Below are positions 57,681 through 64,000 of a stretch of 64,000 nt of DNA, piece after piece. Position 1 is the first letter of the stretch. Each line of letters opens with the position of its first letter. Origin of the DNA: Clostridiales bacterium (GTDB lineage Bacteria; Bacillota; Clostridia; Monoglobales; Monoglobaceae); the NCBI GenBank assembly GCA_019419865.1, contig JAHZIG010000013.1, positions 11,388-75,387 of the forward strand, written 5' to 3'. The position numbers and the translations under genes are program-made. The notes below the pieces were generated by a model. It worked only from the letters and a program-made list of their open reading frames with translations. It was not told where the DNA came from and ran no database searches.

Positions 57681-58940
57681 TTATTCTTCGCTTATCGAAC
57701 CGGGCTGCGGCGCGCCGGGTTTATCGAGCGACTGCATGTATTCGTCCATATAGTCGGCCACCTGCTTGGAATATTTAACGGCTTCAACGACGGTCTTAGC
57801 GCCCTTTACAACGTCGCCGGACGCGAATATACCGTGTCTTGTGGTCTCGCCGTACTCGTTGGTAACAAGAAGTCCCTTAGTGGTCGTGTCTATCCCCTTC
57901 GTCGTGGATACGATCTGATTCTGCGCGCCCTGACTTATCGAAATAATGACCGAGTCGGATTCATAGAGCTTGTCCGTGCCCTCTATGCCGACGACCTTAC
58001 CGTCCTCGTCCACCTTTGTGTCTCTGAATATAACTCCTTCGGGTTTGATCTCTATCGGCATTTTGCAGTTTACGAACTCAACGCCGTCTATCTTTGCGTA
58101 TTCATATTCGACGCCGCTCGCGGCCACCTTGTCGCTTCTGTTGAATACGGTCACATGTCTTACGCCTTTTCTTGTGGCGGTTCTTGCGGCGTCCATAGCG
58201 GCGTTGCCCGCGCCGATTATCGTAAGTCTGTCGCCGAGATCGTATTCGTCCGGATTGATCAGATATGCAATGGCGTAATGAACGTTGCCGAGGCTCTCGC
58301 CTTTTATATGTAAACTGTTCGGCTTCCACACGCCCGTACCGATAAACAGCGCCGAGTAGCCGTCTCTGAATATCTCGTCCACGCCGATCGCGCCGCCGAT
58401 CGTGGCGTTGGGTCTTATCAGTATCCCAAGCTTTAGCATCATCTTCTTATAGTTATCCAGGATCTGTTTCGGGAGCCTAAACTCAGGGATCCCGTATCTG
58501 AGCACGCCGCCGATCTTGTCTTTGGCTTCAAAAATCGTAACGTCGTATCCCCGAAGCGCCAAAATTATCGCGATGGTCATTCCTGCGGGACCCGAACCGA
58601 CGATCCCTACTCTTTTACCGTTTTTCGGCTTTTGTTCGAGCTTAAGTCTGTCAAAGTAGGTCGAGGAAATATAATTCTCTATACTGCTGATATGAACCGG
58701 CGCCCCTTTGCGCCCGAGGACGCAATGCCCCTGGCACTGGTTTTCATGGTTGCAGACAAGCGAACACACTAAGGACAACGGGTTGTTCTCGAACAACATC
58801 TCGCCCGCCTCTTCCATTTTGTTGTTCAAAAATAATTCGATCATTTTGGGAATATTGGTTGATATAGGACATCCCTGTCTGCACATCGGCTTTTTACAAT
58901 TAAGACAGCGTTTTGCTTCGCTTACTACGTTTAATGCCAT
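57681..58940 (-). CDS. GltD-like NAD(P)-dependent flavoprotein (orphan)
   Basis: The 419-residue protein has an N-terminal Fer4_20-type cluster region (RCLNCKKPMCRQGCPISTNI, then NHENQCQGHCVLGRKG) and two Rossmann sites. FAD binds at GIVGSGPAGMTIAIILALRG (about 111-130) and NADPH at IIGAGNAAMDAARTATRKG (about 240-258). This is the small subunit of glutamate synthase or a related electron-bifurcating partner. No glutamate synthase large subunit or NfnA lies nearby, so it may serve another acceptor. GGAGGTG precedes the ATG. Confidence 0.88.
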   Translation of the reverse strand: MALNVVSEAKRCLNCKKPMCRQGCPISTNIPKMIELFLNNKMEEAGEMLFENNPLSLVCSLVCNHENQCQGHCVLGRKGAPVHISSIENYISSTYFDRLKLEQKPKNGKRVGIVGSGPAGMTIAIILALRGYDVTIFEAKDKIGGVLRYGIPEFRLPKQILDNYKKMMLKLGILIRPNATIGGAIGVDEIFRDGYSALFIGTGVWKPNSLHIKGESLGNVHYAIAYLINPDEYDLGDRLTIIGAGNAAMDAARTATRKGVRHVTVFNRSDKVAASGVEYEYAKIDGVEFVNCKMPIEIKPEGVIFRDTKVDEDGKVVGIEGTDKLYESDSVIISISQGAQNQIVSTTKGIDTTTKGLLVTNEYGETTRHGIFASGDVVKGAKTVVEAVKYSKQVADYMDEYMQSLDKPGAPQPGSISEE

Positions 58941-59267
58941 TTAACACACCTCCATTTTATTAATTAGATTATACAATAATATATATAACCGGGTCAAGCT
59001 TTATATTGGATTTGCATAAATTTGTGTGTATTGACAACAAAAAATTGATAATTTTGTACAGGATCGCCATATTAATTTTATGTTATTGGATTTTAAATGA
59101 AGGTTTTATATTTTTATTTAAATCGGACAGATCCGCGCCGCATATCTTAGCGCCGTATAAACATAGTCTCGATGGCAAAAAATCAGGGATCCCATGTTAT
59201 AGGACCCCATAACTTCAAAGTTGATCAAACCATGATTTTGTAATACGCGCTCAGCCGTCGGATAAGT
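58941..59267. other. Intergenic region with the GltD-like gene promoter
   Basis: The minus strand has TTGACC (58992-58997), 18 bases, TATAAT (58968-58973). The other 270 bases, up to the end of the ade gene, have no gene or clear terminator. Confidence 0.55.
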
Positions 59268-60911
59268 TTAGATAAAGCTAAACGAGCCGACGTCGAAAAG
59301 GCCTCTGTCGGTGACGCGTATCTCCGGTATGACCGGCAGCGGCAGAAACGCAAGCGATAAAAACGGATCGACGCTTTCGGAGACTCCGAGAGAGCGCGCG
59401 GCGCTCATAAGCTCGTCGTGCGCCCGAGCCGCATATTCCGCGCCTCGGTCGGTCATAAGCCCCGCTATTTCAAGCTCGAGCGCCGCCTTGACTTCGCCGC
59501 CGGAGACTACGCATATACCTCCGCTTTTGCCCAGCGCGTTTACCGCCACGGCCATATCCGCGTCGTTGTCGCCTATAACGGCGACGTTGTGCGAATCGTG
59601 TCCTATAGACGAAGCTATCGCGCCGTTTTTGATCCCGTAATTTGTAACGTATCCGAAACCCTTACAGCCGGTATTATGATGGCGCTCGATAACGCATACC
59701 TTCGCCGGGGCGTCGCTCTTATGCGCCGCAGCGCGTTTTGTTACGATAGAATCCGGTATGAGTTCTATCGCCGTAAACTCGTCGGGAAGCTCGCGCGCGA
59801 AGAAACCGGCGTTCAGCTTAGGAAGATGAACGGTATCGGTAACCGACGAAGTATCGCAGCCTGAGACCTCGAATAGAGCGGCTCCGTTTTCGGCGACCTT
59901 GACCCCGTTTTTGAAAACAGCCTCTACGTTAAAACCATGCGGGTCGTCTATCACGATAACGTCGGCGATATACCCCGGAGCTACCGCGCCGCGATCGTTT
60001 AATCCGTAACATTCCGCGGCGCATACCGAACCCATACATATCGCCATTATGGGATCGAGCCCGTACTCTATCGCGCTGCGAATCATGTAGTCGATAGTTC
60101 CTTCTTTTAAGATCTCCGCCACGGATCTGTCGTCGGTGCAGAACATACAGCGGCGGAAGTTATACGCGTTTACGCCGGGGAGCAACCGCTGAAGATCCTT
60201 TGACAGCGTGCCCTCGCGCAGGGCGATATACATTCCCTTGCCGAGCTTTTCAAGCGCTTCCGAGACTTCGCCGCATTCGTGGTCGGTTTTGATCCCCGCG
60301 TCGATATATGCGTCGAGTTCGTTGCCGGAAAGGCCGGGCGCGTGTCCGTCGAGAGGCATGCCGTCCACAAGTTTAGCGAGAACCTCTTCGTCGCCGTTTA
60401 TCACCGCCGGGTAGTTCATCATCTCGCCTATGGCGAAATAATCTTTCGCAAGCCTTTGCGTATCCGCAGCCGTAAGCGCCGCGCCCGAATGTTCAAACGG
60501 AGCGGCAGGAACGCAGGAAGGAAGCGCGTACTTGATATCGAGCGGCAGACCCTTAGCGCTCTTTTTCATAAATTCAAGCCCCGCCTCGCCGCATACGTTG
60601 GTTATCTCATGCGGGTCGGCAATGACCGTCGTAACGCCGCGCGGAACGACGGCGCGGGCATACTGCGGCGGGGTTACTGTCGACGATTCGATGTGCAGAT
60701 GCGCGTCTATAAGACCGGGCAGTATATACTTGCCCGAAACGTCTACCCGGTTTTCGCAGTCATACTTTCCAACGCCGCAAATATATCCGTCCTTTATGAG
60801 CACGTCGCCCTTTATAAATCTCCCGTTAAAGACGTCGGCGACAATACCGCCTTTAAGAACCAGATCCGCCTCTATCCTGCCCATAGCGGCGTCTATCAAA
60901 CGTTTATCCAT
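59268..60911 (-). CDS. ade: Adenine deaminase
   Basis: The 547-residue amidohydrolase converts adenine to hypoxanthine in purine salvage. The metal-binding motif LPGLIDAHLHIESSTVTPPQ is near residues 68-87, followed by RGVTTVIADPHEITNVCG. Then come GLSGNELDAYIDAG, CTDDRSVAEILKEGTIDYMI, and the C-terminal IASSIGHDSHNVAVIGDNDA typical of Ade. Length and motifs are standard. AAAGGAG precedes the ATG and a promoter lies at 60965-60993. No purine riboswitch is seen between them. Confidence 0.96.
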   Translation of the reverse strand: MDKRLIDAAMGRIEADLVLKGGIVADVFNGRFIKGDVLIKDGYICGVGKYDCENRVDVSGKYILPGLIDAHLHIESSTVTPPQYARAVVPRGVTTVIADPHEITNVCGEAGLEFMKKSAKGLPLDIKYALPSCVPAAPFEHSGAALTAADTQRLAKDYFAIGEMMNYPAVINGDEEVLAKLVDGMPLDGHAPGLSGNELDAYIDAGIKTDHECGEVSEALEKLGKGMYIALREGTLSKDLQRLLPGVNAYNFRRCMFCTDDRSVAEILKEGTIDYMIRSAIEYGLDPIMAICMGSVCAAECYGLNDRGAVAPGYIADVIVIDDPHGFNVEAVFKNGVKVAENGAALFEVSGCDTSSVTDTVHLPKLNAGFFARELPDEFTAIELIPDSIVTKRAAAHKSDAPAKVCVIERHHNTGCKGFGYVTNYGIKNGAIASSIGHDSHNVAVIGDNDADMAVAVNALGKSGGICVVSGGEVKAALELEIAGLMTDRGAEYAARAHDELMSAARSLGVSESVDPFLSLAFLPLPVIPEIRVTDRGLFDVGSFSFI

Positions 60912-61335
60912 GACCGAAATATCTCCTTTAATATCATTTTCCGCAAATCGCAGTCTTTGATAAGATTTTATAGCATAGCGCGAGGTTTGTCAACAACGAC
61001 GACGATGAGGGAGTGTCCTTTCGCGTTGTTTATAAGAAGGCCGCCTTTTTCTCATAAAAGATCATTTTGCTGAAAATATGTCTGTTCTTGCATTTGGCAG
61101 GTAGAATACACAGGCTTAAAAATGCGTGTTTTGTCCACTCCCGACGATGACGCCGCCGGCTTACACGCCGGTTTAGACGCGAGTTGCGCGGAGGGAGACG
61201 AGCGAAGCGGTTGGAAATCGTTTCTGTTTTTATAATAATCCAAATACAAAACCCGCGCCGACAAACTCGGGCGCGGGTCGCGTGAAATTATATTTTAAAT
61301 ATTGGGGCGCCGGTCATGCCGCCCGCGCCGGACGT
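60912..61335. other. Intergenic region with the ade promoter and an upstream terminator
   Basis: The ade promoter is TTGACA (60988-60993), 17 bases, TAAAAT (60965-60970). Between 61000 and 61250 are GC-rich hairpin stretches (CCGGC / GCCGG near 61155) and no gene. The terminator of the upstream gene is at 61251-61278. Confidence 0.55.
61251..61278 (-). terminator. Terminator of the large stalk gene
   Basis: ACCCGCGCC and GGCGCGGGT form a 9-bp stem around a 10-base loop, followed by TTTG on the minus strand. A strong stem but a short T-run. Confidence 0.65.
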
Positions 61336-63843
61336 TTATCGGCCGATTATCTCGGCCGTTCTGTTGGTCTCGTTCCAATTTACCGTATATCCCAGATTCT
61401 CGCTTAAAAATCTAAGCGGTATCAGCGTGCGCCAATTGACCTGCTCGGGCGAGACGTCCATTTCTATTTCAACTCCGTTTACTCTTGCGATATTCGAGCC
61501 GATCGTGAACGCTATCTCAAAACCGTCTCTTGTCGCGGTCGCGGTCAAAGTCTCCTCGTCCCAATCGACCTCCATGTCGAGCTGTTCAAAGATGAACCGC
61601 ATCGGCGCCAATAATCTGTCGTTACTGACCAACGGCGCCTGGTCGAAGCCTAAGTATTCGCAGTTTAGTATAACGTATGAAGTCTCATTCTGCTGTCTCG
61701 GGAGCGCTATCCGCTCCTCGTCGTTTATTATCAGATAGCCGCCCCGTTTATCTATCGACTCGATCTCATCTTGAGTCTCGGCCTGCAGAATAGTCCAGTA
61801 CACTCCGTCGTACGATACGTAGATGTAATTGTCGTAGCTTGCGATAAATACGCCGCTCAAATATTCCACATACGGAACGGAAACGGTTTGAAGCTCTACC
61901 GGGAGCATGTCTTCGCCGTCGAGTCCCGCGTAGATAACTCCGTCTTTGGAAGCGGCGGCGAACTTCGTCTCAGCTCCGCCGAGCGGCATTATCCCCGAGC
62001 TTACGTTCGACCATCTCGCGCCGTCGATAGACGAGATTATACTGCCGTCGGTGTATTGTATGTAGAACTTACCGCCCGCGTATGATATATCGGCGGGGAA
62101 CTTGCTCGACTGCTGCGAGCCTATCATATTCATATTATTGTCAAAGAACGCGACGTCGTTTACAAGTCCCCAGAACATCGTCTGCATAGACGGCTTTCCA
62201 TCCCATGCCTTCCAGCGGGTCATATAACCGTTTAGCGTTTTTACAAACTCATAGTTGTTAAAGTTGCCGTCGAAGTAATTCGAGGCGGCGGCGTTATTTT
62301 GAACCTTTCTATAAATACTGCTCGTTTCGGTATCCGCGCTCATCTCGGGAAGTCTGTAGTATATCTCCTCCGAATAGTCAAGCTCCGTTTCGGAGGATCC
62401 GAGCAGGAACGTATTCTTGAGGCCGCCGTTATAGTTGACCGGCAGGGTGGTCTCGATTATAAAACTTCTGCTCTCTCCTGCCGGGAGCTCTATCGACGCC
62501 ATTATGTCCTCGGTCTGTTCTATAGTTTGTCCCTTGGTCAGCGTCGGCTGAAGCAGGTTCCCGTTCTCGTCCGTGACCTTAACTATAACGCTCGCTCCTG
62601 TGAACAGTTTATAGTCGAAGTATCTCGTCTGAGATCCGTTATTTGTCACGGTCAGATGGTATCTGTCAGTCACGCCGTAGTTGCCCATACAGCAGGCGTA
62701 GCCTATGTTGTCTCGGTCTATGTCCAAAAGATAGTTAGGCTTATAGTCGTCCGCGCCGACTCCTGTCGCCGCGTATCCGACGTAGTCTTTCGTCTCGCTG
62801 TGAAATACGTCGAACACCCAAACGTTGTCCTTCTCTTCCTCCGGGACGTTCTTGCCGTAGTACAGCCTCTTTTCAGGATCGTAGTATCTATAGGTCAGCA
62901 TATCCGATTCGGCGGCCGTCAGTTTCGCCCACTGATCGTCCTGCGGATTGATATTCGTCACCCACGTTTCTGTGACGTTTCCGTCCGGACAGTACTGGTT
63001 ATACACCCGCACCGGAAGCGCGGTCCCGTCCGGCATACTGTCGTCTATTTCGTATTCTAAATATGCGTTTACTTCCGGTAGGGTGTCGGCTATCCCCTTT
63101 TGCATCTTATCCCGCTTATACGTTCCAAACGCCGAATCGGTTATAAAGCCGCTCCTGTCGCCGAGCTTATCCGTCGCCTTGAACGCCGCAACGTTTATGT
63201 CCGCGCGACCGCTGACTATATCTATATCGGCCGCAAGGTGAACCGGCTTAAGATATGGGATCGCCGCGTAGTTGTCTATATATTGGCTGAGCCATATCCT
63301 CTGTCCGGCGCGTATATTAACCGTTTGCGGCTCCTGCTGACGAGGTCTGTAGACCGTGTCGGAATGAAGCCGGTAGATCGTCTCGTTCATCAGATCCGCG
63401 CAGGCGTTGATACTTCCGTACTCGGCGTAACTGCGCGAAATATTGCCGTTATTTTCGGTATAGATATTCGCCGGAAATTCAAACGCCGTCCGGTTTATCA
63501 CAATTTCGGTATCTTCGGTCGCGTATATCTCCACGTCAAGCTCCACGTCGAAGCCGCGCTCAAGCGCGTTATAGCTGTTATCCGACGTATGCGTATAGTT
63601 AAAATGCGACAGATATATTATATATTTATCCGGCGTCAAGTCGTAGTTGTTCATGATATACGACGGCTCGTCGGTAGTACTGTCGGCCAGCGTGCTTAAA
63701 AATATCCCCTCTTCGTTGTTACAGTAGATATACTTTCCGCCGCCCGCGGGCGTGAACTTCAGATCCGCCGGCTCGGGTTCGGCCGCGTAAGCCGTAAAGC
63801 CGAGCAGAAACACAAAAAACATAGTCAAAAATACTTTTTTCAT
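61336..63843 (-). CDS. Large exported stalk-domain protein
   Basis: The 835-residue protein has a signal peptide (about 1-20, VFLTMFFVFLLGFTAYAAEP). A long beta-rich region of unknown function follows (about 30-500), then a region with short WTI/VSYDGVYW-type repeats (about 560-720) that may form a beta propeller. Two C-terminal stalk repeats (LLAPMRFIFEQLDMEVDWDE near 760 and RTLIPLRFLSENLGYTVNWN near 805) complete it. It is probably displayed at the cell surface. GGGAGG precedes the ATG. It has no LPXTG motif. Confidence 0.75.
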   Translation of the reverse strand: MKKVFLTMFFVFLLGFTAYAAEPEPADLKFTPAGGGKYIYCNNEEGIFLSTLADSTTDEPSYIMNNYDLTPDKYIIYLSHFNYTHTSDNSYNALERGFDVELDVEIYATEDTEIVINRTAFEFPANIYTENNGNISRSYAEYGSINACADLMNETIYRLHSDTVYRPRQQEPQTVNIRAGQRIWLSQYIDNYAAIPYLKPVHLAADIDIVSGRADINVAAFKATDKLGDRSGFITDSAFGTYKRDKMQKGIADTLPEVNAYLEYEIDDSMPDGTALPVRVYNQYCPDGNVTETWVTNINPQDDQWAKLTAAESDMLTYRYYDPEKRLYYGKNVPEEEKDNVWVFDVFHSETKDYVGYAATGVGADDYKPNYLLDIDRDNIGYACCMGNYGVTDRYHLTVTNNGSQTRYFDYKLFTGASVIVKVTDENGNLLQPTLTKGQTIEQTEDIMASIELPAGESRSFIIETTLPVNYNGGLKNTFLLGSSETELDYSEEIYYRLPEMSADTETSSIYRKVQNNAAASNYFDGNFNNYEFVKTLNGYMTRWKAWDGKPSMQTMFWGLVNDVAFFDNNMNMIGSQQSSKFPADISYAGGKFYIQYTDGSIISSIDGARWSNVSSGIMPLGGAETKFAAASKDGVIYAGLDGEDMLPVELQTVSVPYVEYLSGVFIASYDNYIYVSYDGVYWTILQAETQDEIESIDKRGGYLIINDEERIALPRQQNETSYVILNCEYLGFDQAPLVSNDRLLAPMRFIFEQLDMEVDWDEETLTATATRDGFEIAFTIGSNIARVNGVEIEMDVSPEQVNWRTLIPLRFLSENLGYTVNWNETNRTAEIIGR

Positions 63844-64000
63844 TTATAATTCCTCCCAATCGTCAATTGATTGTATAGATCCGCGCAGATTATAATGTTT
63901 ATACTGTTATGACGTTTCTGTCAGGCGGTTTGTTCCATAAATTACAATTTAACTATCTAATCCTCAAAAACCATTGATTTTTCAAGGCTTCACGCCTGTT

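Noticed and set aside
60912..61000. Purine riboswitch before adenine deaminase
   Set aside because: The space between promoter and gene is only about 55 bases and contains no purine-riboswitch core.

Overview
The window looks like a chromosomal segment of an anaerobic Clostridia-type bacterium (Bacillota). Shine-Dalgarno sequences are strong, promoters are of the TTGACA-17-TATAAT type, and intrinsic terminators are common. The gene content fits: Cu-amine-oxidase-like stalk proteins, a TRAP (MtrB) homologue, a cre-like site, and a giant secreted GH43 enzyme expected of a plant- or mucin-glycan degrader. I cannot name a genus from the sequence alone.

Positions 1 to about 26,090 are the right-hand part of a siphovirus-type prophage inserted next to a tRNA-Pro(CGG). 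Reading leftward on the minus strand from about 19.5 kb come small early genes, then a replication and recombination block (Gp157-like, Sak4-like ATPase, DUF669, DEAD helicase, primase/helicase, RusA). These are followed by an ArpU-like late regulator, both terminase subunits, portal, a minor head protein with a toxin-like tail and a probable immunity gene, scaffold, capsid, connector genes, tail tube and the start of a tail chaperone gene. Tape measure, baseplate and lysis genes must lie left of the window. From 19.7 to 25.9 kb is the lysogeny module: two XRE regulators, several small membrane proteins, three zinc-ribbon membrane proteins and a tyrosine integrase abutting the tRNA.

The prophage also carries structure that its proteins do not explain. 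There are three very short plus-strand transcription units, each a near-consensus promoter followed within about 75 nt by a GC-rich terminator, running against the early operon. Two distant promoters share the same palindromic operator. Two tiny paralogous transmembrane peptides lie near the switch region. A hairpin and repeat region near the primase gene may be an origin.

From 26.4 kb on is host chromosome. A citrate synthase, Spx/ArsC-like and glyoxalase cluster (plus strand) meets a two-gene brxC-pglX operon, a BREX-like pair with no pglZ, brxA, brxB or brxL nearby. Then come a rhodanese-CcdA-TlpA thiol-redox operon, a 1979-residue GH43 protein with a divergent AraC regulator, and a thiSFGHE operon behind a terminator-like leader hairpin. 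These are followed by a thioesterase, an mtrB-pyruvate kinase pair, three small anchored proteins and the rpsF-ssb-rpsR operon. The right end holds a tandem pair of stalk/NTF2-immunity-like proteins, two more stalk proteins, an orphan GltD-like flavoprotein and adenine deaminase.

The strongest candidates for something undescribed are the isolated brxC-pglX pair and the counter-oriented small RNA genes of the prophage.
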